From assembly GCA_025200525.1 (NCBI GenBank), contig CM045759.1, forward strand, positions 7,626,001 through 7,690,000: a stretch of DNA of 64,000 nt. The letters are read 5' to 3'. Source of the stretch: Camellia lanceoleosa (Eukaryota > Streptophyta > Magnoliopsida > Ericales > Theaceae). Positions 1-9,578 of this stretch are shown piece by piece (positions within the stretch are counted from its first letter, which is position 1; every line of letters starts with the position of its first letter). A program made the position numbers and the translations under genes. Below the pieces are notes generated by a model, which was not told the origin of the DNA, made no database searches, and was given only the letters and a program-made list of their open reading frames with translations.

Positions 1-1107
1 GGAATGCACAAGTTGTGTGTCAACGTAGAGGAATCAAAGCGCCTACTGGAGGCCATCCATGGGAGAGAGTGCAAAGCGCACATGAATGGAGTAATGTTAG
101 CCTGGAAGATTCTCAAGCAAGGTTACTACTAGTCTACCATGGAGGAGGATTGTATCGGTTTTGTTCGGCGATGCCACAAATGCCAAATTCATGCCAATCG
201 CATGAACATCCTGCCGTCGAAGCCGTACAACATGACTTCACCATGGCCTTTCTCTGTTAAAGGAATCGATGTCATCGGTGCAGTCACACCGAAAGGGTCA
301 AATGGGCATAAATATATTTTGGTGGCAATTGATTATTTCATAAAGTGGGTGGAAGCTCAGTCCCACTCAGTGTTGAAGGTAGTGCATGTGGCTAAGTTCA
401 TTCGAAACAACATCATTTGCCGTTATGGAGTCCCGAAAGAGATTATTTTAGATAATGGCTCCGATTTTAAGAAAGAAGTCATTGACTTGTTAGAGAAATA
501 CAACGTGGCTTTTCATAAGTCATCTACATACCAGCCACAAACCAACAGAGCTGTTGAGGTCGCCAACAAGAACATTAAGCATATTTTGCAGAAAATGGTT
601 GAGACCTACAAGGACTGGCCAGACAAATTGCCATTTGCACTCTGGGGCTATAGGGCTTCAATTCAGACATCTACTGGGGTAACTCCTTACTCTCTTGTTT
701 ATAGGATGGAAGTTGTTCTGCCGATCAAAATAGAAGTTTTGTCGCTGCGAGTTATGGCTGAGTGTCAGATAGCTGAGGCGGACTGACAGCAGAGCAGGTT
801 CGAAGAACTAATGCTATTTGTTGAGAGAAGGTTGAAAGCATTGTACTATGTTCAGGGTTATCAACGTAGGATTGCAAGGGCTTTTAACAAGAAGGTTAAG
901 TCTTGGAATCTCAAGGAAGGGGATTTGGTACTGAAAGACAACCGAACTCTCATCTATGACCCTAGGGGCAAGTTTAGACCCAATTGGATTGGTCCTTGCA
1001 TCATCAAAACTATCTGGTCGAGTGGAGCTGTTATTCTCATGGACTTGGATGGCCTAGAATTTTCCCAACCGATCAACATGGACAAGTTGAAGAAATATTA
1101 CCCTTGA
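1..1107 (+). pseudogene. pol: Ty3/gypsy integrase, C-terminal part of pol (element 0)
   Basis: This is the integrase end of a Tat-clade pol polyprotein, which would insert element cDNA into chromosomes. One frame runs from the window edge to the TGA at 1105-1107. The zinc-binding histidines and the CHKC cysteine pair lie within the first 60 codons. The catalytic core follows, with Asp in VAIDYF, Asp in LDNGSD and Glu in AVEVANK. After it come the GYQRRIARAFNKKV and GDLVLK segments typical of the integrase tail and the terminal KKYYP. The frame is broken by TAG at 130-132 and TGA at 784-786, both where the related copy at 52.6-53.6 kb has Trp. The rest of pol lies upstream of the window. The identification is secure, and the gene cannot make intact integrase. 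Confidence 0.93.
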
Positions 1108-1785
1108 GAGGCTCGTTAGGCAAAAAACCCGAAAGGGCGACCTAGGCAAAAGTTAAAGCATAAAAAAATTAAAAATAAGAAAAAACTAAGCTCGCAAGGT
1201 TGAAAACCCTAAACGGTGGCCTTGGCAAAAGTTAGAGCGCAAAAGGAGAGCATTAATACTCGAGTCACCCTAAACCGAACTACGTAAGGCTTGATTCTCA
1301 TCTTTGGGATACGTAGGCAACTTCATCTTCAAGTTCGGCTGTAAATACCTCCAACTCAACTGTCCTGTCCATGTGTCTGATCAGGTCATATTCGCATGTT
1401 CTTTATCTAAAAGTTCGATTGTGATCCTTACTCTGAGATAAGAGCTGGTTACAGTGCTAAGCAGTGTTATTCAGACAATGGGTAATTTGTGATCTTTGGA
1501 TTCAGGGTTGTATATCTCGAGGATAGATTCTGTGCGTGTCAGGTGGTGATCCTTATCGAAAATGGTTTTGAAAAGTTTTGATAAAAGTTGATTTTGCTCA
1601 AATTTTACCTTTTACAACTTAGACCATTTTTGGACCAAAAGAAAAACTTTCAGTGCTCACAACTTTAATTTCATTGATTTCAATACAAAGTTCTCCAACT
1701 CTCGATACGAATCAAAGCTGCTTTTATTACATTCATAAAACTTGAAAAGTGAGATGAAAGCAAATAAACTAGGGGCATAGATGAG
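1108..1785. other. Post-pol spacer of element 0
   Basis: Noncoding spacer between the end of pol and the antisense gene. It matches the spacers at 53628-54323 and 28444-29480 in order and wording: a GAGAGGCTCG block, a second GCAAGGTTGAAAACCC block, a GGGATACGTAGGCAACTTCATC block, then AT-rich sequence. A PPT-like AAACTAGGGGCA lies at about 1766-1777, just before the antisense gene's stop codon. Confidence 0.7.
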
Positions 1786-2299
1786 TCAGGTGCTCCTGTG
1801 TCCCCCGCTTGTGCTTGTGGAAGCTTCTGATGCTAAAATGGGCCCGAATTGCGCCTCATTTTCAAGCCAAGTCAGGCACTCGCCGGAAAGTGTGCAAATG
1901 AAACTAGAGGCAGGAGCCAAAGGCTCTCTCGTCCTCCAAGCAGTGAGGTATCTAGCCAAATACGAACCTCGAATTGGGAATGAAACCGTGTACTCTACCC
2001 CCATCCTCTGGGCAAGTCTGATTATGTCCAAACTGACACCTGGACTAGAATGAAAAGTAGAATACAAAGTGTGTCAGGCCAATCAATTGAATGCCAGGTT
2101 GCCGAGCCATGCTGTAGCTCATTTCGGTCAGATTAAACCAAGGGCAATGCCAAGCAATGTCAGCAGCAGACCTGTTGCACATCCAGTGGCACCACCATCC
2201 TTCATTCGAGAAATCCACTAGCTGTTGGCGGAAAAAGTATGCTTGGGCTGAATATGCAGGACAAGAGTCCACTACCTTCAGCTTGTCCATAAGCCATAT
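1786..2299 (-). pseudogene. DUF7745-like antisense gene, second exon (element 0)
   Basis: Reverse-strand exon homologous to exon 2 of the better copy at 54324-54836. Shared segments are MDKL-VVDSCPAYSA, EGWW, the GIQLIGLTH stretch, LTAWRTREPLAPA and the Ser/Thr-rich tail ending at the stop 1786-1788. A 3' splice site (CAG on the minus strand) lies just upstream at 2300-2302. The exon is 514 nt against 513 in the intact-length copy, and the reading frame shifts near 2045-2065, so it is broken. About 35 bp of the adjoining intron can be recognised, then homology stops near 2334 and the first exon is missing. DUF7745 proteins are plant proteins of unknown biochemistry, common in transposons. Confidence 0.75.
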
Positions 2300-2334
2300 C
2301 TGTGAAAGGATGAACGAAAAGAGAGATTAAAGAA

Positions 2335-3799
2335 AATTGCTAATCACTTCATCCTCTTTCCCATTGTACTTCATTTCCAAAACTTCCCCCATTTTCAAAG
2401 TTGCTTGGGCTTCATTTAGTACGTGCCTCCTTTTGTCTACTCCATTCTCTATCGAGGCTGATACGGAAATTGCTGCTACTGCTACTGTTCACACTGCAGC
2501 CTTTGGGACTAATTTGCTTATTAAAGCCCCTCTCTGACCATACCTCCTGAATAAACTAAGGGAGCCCATTTTTGGATGCTGATAACAATGTTTTGTTGTA
2601 CTACTAACCTTCTTGTTATGAATAATGTACGTACATATATGAGAATAAATTAATGATAATAGTAATAGTCTTTGATAAAAAGACATTATTAGACCTTTTA
2701 AATACACTACTCACTTAAGGACTATATTAAACTAGTTACTAGTGTTGTAGTACATTCAAGGGACTATGTCGCACTATTGGTATGGAACCACCATGATTCG
2801 CATTAGTGAAATATTTAATTATAGTATTGTGATGATGACCAAATTAAAGTAATTAAGGTTGTATATGAATTATTGCATGCCTAATGTTTACCTTATTAAA
2901 TCTTGATGTATGTTATCATGTGGGTCAGAATGTAAGACTAAATTTAATTATTTAGTCATTATAGTAATCCACATGATATGGTAATATGAATTATAGATTT
3001 AATAAGATTATAGTTCCATATCTTGAATCACAAGTTATTATCTGATTGATCAATAGATGGAGTAGTTTCCAAGTCTCCTACTTTGATGAACAAGTGGAGT
3101 TATAGTTATATTAGGAAACTGGTACTCTCTTTACCGATAAAAGTATATTTAAATCACCCATCAATTATTCTGAATATAACTTATTCTAAAGAGGGTCAAG
3201 AGAGAGAAACATTTCTCCACTAATATTGTTATTAGGTTTATGTTCAATCAATTTTGGATCACTCGAAGGTTTCGTATAACTGATTTGGATATGTTATTTA
3301 GTTTCCACATTATGTAATTATTTATGAAAAACATGATAGTTCACGATTTTGAATTATAAAAGTTGTTATATGTATAACACCATAAAATTATTTACATATT
3401 ATCCACGTAAATCAATTTGCCGTTATTTACATGGAATACTATACCATGTCTAATACATTAAATACAATTAGTTTATTGTCATGTAAATCAAATTGTCATT
3501 GTTTACTTGTATCATATTTGTTTATCTCTGTGTTTATTTACATGTACTGTATATGATACATTTGAGTACAATTATTTTATTTCCATGTAAATCCAATTGC
3601 AATTACTTACATGTACCATATTTGTCTAGGAAAATATTACATATAATTCTATTTTTACCTCTTTCTCACTCCAAGACACACAAGCGAGTGAGTCCCATAT
3701 GTATTTATAAATATGGACCCCATTACTTTGTGTCTAAGGATGAGAAAATAAGGAAAAAATTGAATTATGTGTAGCAATGCTTATTTGTTTTTCTTTGTG
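2335..3799. other. Unclassified AT-rich sequence
   Basis: No gene is recognised. Homology to element 0 stops near 2334. From about 2560 to 3790 the sequence is strongly AT-rich, with a TATA-like stretch near 3145-3155 (AAAGTATATTTAAAT) that could belong to a decayed LTR or other promoter. No paired LTRs, terminal inverted repeats or duplicated flanks were found by eye. A 67-codon open frame at 2337-2537 has no recognisable family. Confidence 0.4.
3397..3640. repeat. Three degenerate copies of a CATGTAAATC motif
   Basis: The phrase CATGTAAATC-AATTG, followed by a short AT stretch and a second TTACATG/TTACTTG, occurs near 3403, 3480 and 3581. Each copy is a loose inverted repeat (TTTACATG against CATGTAAA). 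Spacing is 77-100 bp. No function is known; it may be part of a decayed element. Confidence 0.4.
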
Positions 3800-4400
3800 T
3801 TTATTTATTTATTTATTTTGATCAGCAAAAAAGATGCTTTACTGATGGAACAAGAGCACAAAACATGCCAAACTTACAACAATAAAGGAGGGAAGTGCAC
3901 AGAGCATCATAGTTGAGCTCAACAATCCCAACTAGGTTGGCACCACAAAGGAAGCACAATCATATGCTAGCACTTAACCCAAGATTGGTGAGAAACCAAC
4001 AAAGAGCAACCAAAGAAAGAAAGAAAAAACACAACAACAACCGACACCATTGCAGCAAACAGCACTAGTTCACCTCCCCTGTGACACACCTTGTCACACA
4101 TAGCAGTAGGCAACTATACAGACACTTTCACTTTCCTTTATTCAATATGCATCTGTAAACATCAGTGATAGGAGATAGATTACCAGCAAACCACTGAAGG
4201 CTGCCAATGTTGCACTTACTAACCCAGGCTTGTTCTAACCAAAACAGAAACCCCACAAAAACATAACCAAAACTGACAGCCACTGGTGAGCATAGCAGTC
4301 CAATGTAACAGTTCACCGCTGAGCAATCAGTCCACTGCTGAGCATAACATTCTAATAAAACATAACAACCACCAATAGTCAACAACGACTAGCAGCCAGC
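3800..4400 (-). mobile_element. Probable 5'-truncated LINE, reverse orientation
   Basis: Read on the minus strand, the segment ends ...TTTTTTGCTGATCAAAAT followed by a (AAAT)n tail at 3800-3819. That is the usual form of plant L1-type LINE 3' ends (a short TGATCA-type end, then a simple A-rich tail). No reverse transcriptase remains, as expected for heavy 5' truncation. I did not find a target-site duplication, and the right boundary is set only by the start of the LTR at 4401. It could be another A-tailed element. Confidence 0.4.
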
Positions 4401-5309
4401 TGTAGACACCCCATTTTTGACCGACCTTAAGACTCATACATCACCGATTGAGCGCTTGGTGATGTTGCATATTGTGCTCGTTTTGAGGTTGCGGAGTCTC
4501 GGCCGCGAGCCTTGCCTCCGGACTTCTGGACTCTTTTGTATATTGCCTCGATTTGCGAACCAAGCCCTGTTTTCTTTGTTTTCTCTTCCCGAAGGGAGGG
4601 AGAGGTCTCGTAGATCATCTCTCAGTGGCTGTGGGCTATGTTTCGTGGTCATAGGCCATTTTTCCCGTTTGGAGCCCGGTTTCCGATTTTTCAAAGCCGT
4701 CGGCCGTGTGTCTCGGTTCGGGACTGCTTAACCACCTCCGTTTGCTCCGTTTTTTGGCATACACCTTGTTTACTCCCTTTTGAGGGACACTGTGACCCAA
4801 GAGACCAACTTCGTGGTCGAACGCCACCTCCGGTGCTTAACAGTCAGTTTTCGGGACCCCGGACCACGCATTTTGGCCCTCAAACCCTCGTTTTGCATCG
4901 GTTAGGGTTCATTTTTGGCGGGGACCTTATTTTCATGGTTATGAAGATGGTAGGATGGTGGGAGGCCACCTTTTTCCCCAAAAAACTAGTTTTCTCATTT
5001 TCTCTCTCCTAAAGCCGATTTTTTTGACAGAAAGCTGGTTTTTCTTACTTTTGAGCCACAATTTATGGCTTTTCATACCACCATTGTGATCTACACACCT
5101 GGGAGGCCACCAATATGGGTAGGCCGACCAGTAATTGTCCCTGACCCTTTTGAACCCCTCTAAAAAGCTGGTTTTTCTCTCTCTTGGGTCACATTTTCTG
5201 GTTTTTGACCCTGCAGCTGTGTTGCCCTCATCTGGGAGGCCACCTTTTTGGGGTGGCCGACCAGCAATTGTTGTTGACCCTTTTGACCCCTGGTCGGCTG
5301 ACCAGGGGA

Positions 5310-5327
5310 GGTGGTCGGCCGGCCACC
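5310..5327. promoter_or_regulatory. LTR palindrome, one-base variant
   Basis: GGTGGTCGGCCGGCCACC differs by one base from the perfect palindrome GGTGGCCGGCCGGCCACC found in the other LTR of this element (62684) and in element 2. Shorter relatives (GGCCGACCAG, GGTCGGCTGACC) flank it at 5128-5350. It lies about 280 bp upstream of the TATA box. The same one-base variant occurs upstream of this element's antisense DUF7745 gene at 55722. Confidence 0.7.
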
Positions 5328-5494
5328 TTGACCTTTTGAACCTGGTCGGCCAATTTTCTCTCTTCAGGTGCATTCCAGCTGTGCCAGCTATTTTGCACCA
5401 GATCCACTGCCCGAGGCTTTGTTCCTGTTTTGACCCCTTTAAAGGTGGCTTTTGCCTCCTTTGCTTGGCTTCAAGTGAGTTTGGCCCCTTTGAT

Positions 5495-5614
5495 CAAGCT
5501 TCTTGAGGAAGCTTGACCCTTTTGGGTTAGCTTCTTCAAGAAGCTTTCCTTTAGAAGCCTTGAACCCCCCTCTTTAGCTTCTCTAAGAAGCCTCACCCTT
5601 CTCCCTCTATATAA
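5495..5614 (+). promoter_or_regulatory. LTR promoter: inverted TTC/GAA repeats and TATA box
   Basis: A TATATAA box lies at 5608-5614 in CCCTCTATATAACACAC and is conserved at 63006-63012 in the 3' LTR. The 110 bp before it contain several near-palindromes built of TTC and GAA, such as AGCTTCTTCAAGAAGCTT. One run (TTC-2-GAA-2-TT) is close to a heat-shock element. The start of the LTR transcript is expected about 30 bp after the TATA box. Confidence 0.65.
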
Positions 5615-8023
5615 CACACATTCCACCTCCATTGGAGAGGGTTAGAAGCTTTGAGCTGAGAATTATACATACAACCCTATATCTATCTACTTCAAGCCCC
5701 CAAACACCTTGGTTCTTGGCCATTTTACCCTACACCTCATAGCCTACCACCTCCACCACTCATCCCAGCACCTTGGAGGCCATTTGCAAAGGTTGAACGC
5801 TTAGAATCTTGGATCAAAAGCTACTGGAAAGCTGCTCTTCAAGGGTAAGTCTCTATTTCCCTTTTTCTTGCCTTTTCTTGCTTTATCTATAAGCCATACT
5901 TTCAAGCATTTCTGGACTTTGTCATAAACTAAAAAGTGTCATATTTTGAGCTCCTCTTGAAGATTGTATAAGGACACTTTTTTGTTTGAGGTCTCCTACA
6001 CCCTTGCACGCTTTACCCCTCTTTATAGGCCTTTTTTGCATCATATCTTAGACCTACTTGTGAGCATATTCGAGATTTTCCATAATCTGTAAAGCGTCAT
6101 ATTTTGAGCTCCTCTTCAACTTTGTTTAAGGACACTTTTCTATTTGAAGCCATTTACTGCCCTGTTTGTTCAATCTCTCTTTTAGGGCTATTTTTTTTGC
6201 ATGATATATTAGCCTTATTTGTGAGCCTTTATGGACTTCGACCTACACTGAAAAGCATCATGTTTTGACCTCTTCTTTAATTTTTATTAAGGTCTCTTTG
6301 CTGTTTGGTGTCATCTTCCCCTATGCATGCTTCATCTCTTCATGATTAGGGCCATGGTTTGGCCTTTTAGCCACTGAAATTTTGTAGATTTTCAATGGCT
6401 TAGATGCATTTTTGAAGGCCAAAATTAGAGGGGGGTGACCCCCTCTCCCCTTGTCTTGTTGGGTGGCCTTTTGGGCCTTCCAAAGGGACCCTATTTTTCC
6501 TGCTTTGAAGTCACTTTCCAGGCCTCATTCTGAGAGTTTTGAGGTCTATCTTAGCTCTTTTTGAGGCCCTTTTGGCCATATTTTTTGCCTATGATGCATG
6601 TGTAGAGCAATCTCATCCAAAGCCTTTCAAAGGGACCTTTCTTCGCATGTTTCCGAGACTGATTCCAGGGCCTATTTGGTGGGTTTTAGGACTGTCATAA
6701 CCCATTTCTAGAGTTGGTTTGGTCTTGCTAAGTGTCTATCTTGTAGATGCTTAATAACCCCTTATATGGCCCTTTAAAGGAACCCATTATTTTTGCATAT
6801 GTTGGCTGCATTTCAGAAGTTATTTGGGCATATTTTGACATGTTTTGTTCACTGATTTTTGCTGGTTTAATGAGTTCTCATATGCTTCATATACATGCTG
6901 TGTAAACCATGTTTGCTAGTCAAAGTTGCATGCTATTTTAGTCCATCATGCTAGCATCTTTTTGTCATGTTTTGAACTAGAAATGTTCATATTTTGGGAC
7001 TGCCTTGGCTCTGTCTTTGTGCTTCATAGTCAAATAATGCATGCTTTGTATACTCATAAGTCAATACATGTGCATAGTTTTGAGTTTCGGGGCTCATCTA
7101 ATACATCGGGTGCGATGTTTCCATGTTTCGGGACCTTTTAGCATCATATTTCAGTGCTGGAATTTACATGTTCATATGCCATCTCTCATTCTTTGCCATG
7201 CCTTGTTAGAGTGGCATTTGATGCCTTAGATTCGGTCCTCGGTATTCATGCATGTGTGCACGCATTTTGGTTGTCTCATTTTCATCTAATGGCCGCTGAT
7301 GTGAGTGTGGCTGAGGTCCACTCATATTGGTGTAAGTCCATTATGCATTGTGTATGCCATCTTAGTCTTTTGCATTGCGTATGTTAGGTTGTATGTTAGT
7401 GCATTGCGTATGCCATCTTAATCCGTAGCGTTGTGTATGTTGGGTTGCATGTTAGGATTGCATTCACGCATGTCATGCATATTGCATTGTGTTTGGGAAT
7501 AGGAGTTAGCCCAAACACGGGAAACGAGGGACGTTTCGTACTCCGAGTGACGGAACATGTCTCAATTCCTGGTCGCCGACACTCCGGATTAACCATGATG
7601 GAGTCTCGGTCTTGTTGTGTTTATATGTGTGCATTCATTTCACATTGAGTCGTGCAATTCGACTCCTTGGCCATCATGCATCGAGATACGTGATTGGTGG
7701 CACGAGGATCGAGGTATGCATACATATGTGAAAATACTTTGCCATGCTTCTTTCTTGCTCTCTGTTGCAGCAAATTAGAAACCGGTAGTCTTTTGGAGCT
7801 TCGTGCAATATTCCGGGCTTAATTGTAAACAGAGGCTAATTGGGGCATCGCAATGGATTTCCGCGCCAAGCAACTCAAGCATGCATCATTCATCATTCAG
7901 AACAGAGCTGAGGCGATCCATAACTTGCATGCTAATTTACTGCTTTCCTAGTTAATTTGTTAATTAATTAGGGTTTTGTACTTATTTGACAGATTATTTA
8001 TTTGATCAGATTATATATTCGGA

Positions 8024-8038
8024 CCCTCCGAGCGAGGG
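8024..8038 (+). other. Conserved LTR hairpin before an AATAAG signal
   Basis: CCCTCCGAGCGAGGG can form a 5-bp stem with a 5-base loop. It is followed by TTGTAATAAGTGTG. The same stem recurs at 24758 and 40309 (element B) and at 41990 (element 2). In the last the loop differs but the stem does not. It may act in transcript 3'-end formation or packaging; that is inference. Confidence 0.5.
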
Positions 8039-9179
8039 CACAATTGTAATAAGTGTGCGTGTGTGTGATGTATGTCTTCCAACCCCACGTCTTTCTCCCT
8101 TTTATTTACCAGCTTATGATGGTTAGTTTAGGGCATGTTTCAATTAGCATACAGTATGATAGCATGTTTGCATTCATTCATCTGTTTCACATGCACCGGG
8201 CTCGGCGCATCATACTAACTGCATTTGTATTTCAATTCCAACTTGAATACATGTTAGCTGTAACATCATCATATGCCATCTTAGAATAGCCGAGCCTGCT
8301 ATAAGTTGCATTTTTGCATGTGTTGCATTAGGCATTTCTGTATAGTTAGGATCATGCATGGATTTCTAACATAGCTTCTGTTTTGGCTCGGAGTACTCGG
8401 TAAGCTTTTATGCTTTAGCATCCTTGCATGCATATAAGTGATTGCCACGATAGCATGCTTACCATGAGGCTATATGCTTATGTGATATATCTGCCTGAAT
8501 GCCTGTGGGCGAAGGTTGGGTTATTTGGATGGAAACAAATCATCGACTGTGAGTTTTAAGCCCACTAGATAGTGGCAAAACCATCTTTTTCTAAGCCCAC
8601 CCGAGGGTGGCAAAACCTGCATTTCAGCCTACTTGCGAGTAGCAAACCGTTTTTCAAAACGAACATGAGATGTTTTGTTCCAATTCAGGCAACCCAGTCT
8701 ATACTTGTATACTGCGCGCATCACATAGTAATTCTAGGCTAATAACCGGAATAAGAACGCATAATGTTTTCAAAACTAGATATCATGGTTAGTAGAGGCC
8801 GATCTTCGATCGGGCGAGCGAGGGTGCTCACGAAGTGACCTTCCCTAATCGTACCCAAGTTCCCGAGCTGAGGCAACTTTGGTGATGACGGACACGTGGC
8901 CTTAGGTAACGAGTCAGGGTTTTCTAAATTTCCCCAAAAATAAATATTTTGGTGGCGACTCTATATTTGGCAAAGCAATCCATGTTTGGCACTTCTTTCA
9001 AAAAATATATTTTTAAAAACGATTTGCCGGATTTGGACTCTTTGATGATTTCATCGGTCTTGCATTGCACTCTGCGAGATTAGATACAGGATCGTGACAT
9101 TGAGTCCTGAACTGTAGTGAGCCCAAATGAACAAAACGGGACTCATCCTCCCGGGACGTTTGGGGACGTCTACAGTTTC

Positions 9180-9198
9180 TGGCGACTCTGCTGGAGAC
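9180..9198 (+). other. Primer binding site of element 1 (tRNA-Arg type)
   Basis: TGGCGACTCTGCTGGAGAC starts five bases after the LTR end. The first nine bases are the complement of a tRNA ending GAGTCGCCA, and the following CTGG also pairs. This fits tRNA-Arg of the kind used by Ogre/Tat elements; family knowledge is used here, no tRNA search was run. Minus-strand DNA synthesis would start here. Confidence 0.8.
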
Positions 9199-9578
9199 TT
9201 AGAGAACTTGACTCGAACTCATGATATCTTGTTTTGACTACACCTATGTGTTTCTTTGCATTGCATGTGCATTGGTGCGCCTAGGACACCGTGTTTGCCA
9301 TCAGCTATTCTTGAGCGGTTTGCGAGGTCTGCACCATAAGGCTTATCGTTACGGCTCGCCAAGATGGAAACACAAACCCCGGTTTTACCGGGGCACCCTT
9401 TTGACAATTCGACCTAGTGCATATTCGGAATCCATAGTGACCATTCCAAACTAGGATAGGTTGCTTACTCGATGTTAGGTTGTTTGAAACCGCTGCATAC
9501 GTAGTGAAACCCTAGCTCCTGACAAAATAAAACAGGAAAACCCTACCCCAACATAAGGGTGTTTTGGCTCTCACTTAT
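9199..9578 (+). other. 5' leader of element 1, first part
   Basis: Noncoding leader with clear matches to element B's leader at 25808-26200 (GTTTTGACTACAC, CTAGGACACCGTGTT, CATTCGACCTAGTGCATATTC in shorter pieces). It stops at TCACTTAT, where element 2 inserted, and continues at 43141. The last five bases CTTAT (9574-9578) are the left target-site duplication. Confidence 0.75.

Larger units (their letters stand above)
4401..9174 (+). repeat. 5' LTR of element 1 (4774 bp)
   Basis: It begins TGTAGACACCCC and ends GGGGACGTCTACA, so it has the TG...CA ends of an LTR, and a PBS follows five bases later. The first 1.6 kb matches 61775-63415 and the part from about 6655 matches the end of the window. 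By eye the two copies differ by a few percent, mostly transitions, with one 0.6-kb length difference. It contains a GC-rich palindrome (5310), heat-shock-element-like inverted repeats and a TATA box (5608), and a conserved hairpin in the 3' half (8024). Short open frames inside it are not genes. Confidence 0.93.

Noticed and set aside
9180..9198. A tRNA gene at the primer binding site
   Set aside because: Only the acceptor-end complement of about 15 bases is present; no cloverleaf can be formed.
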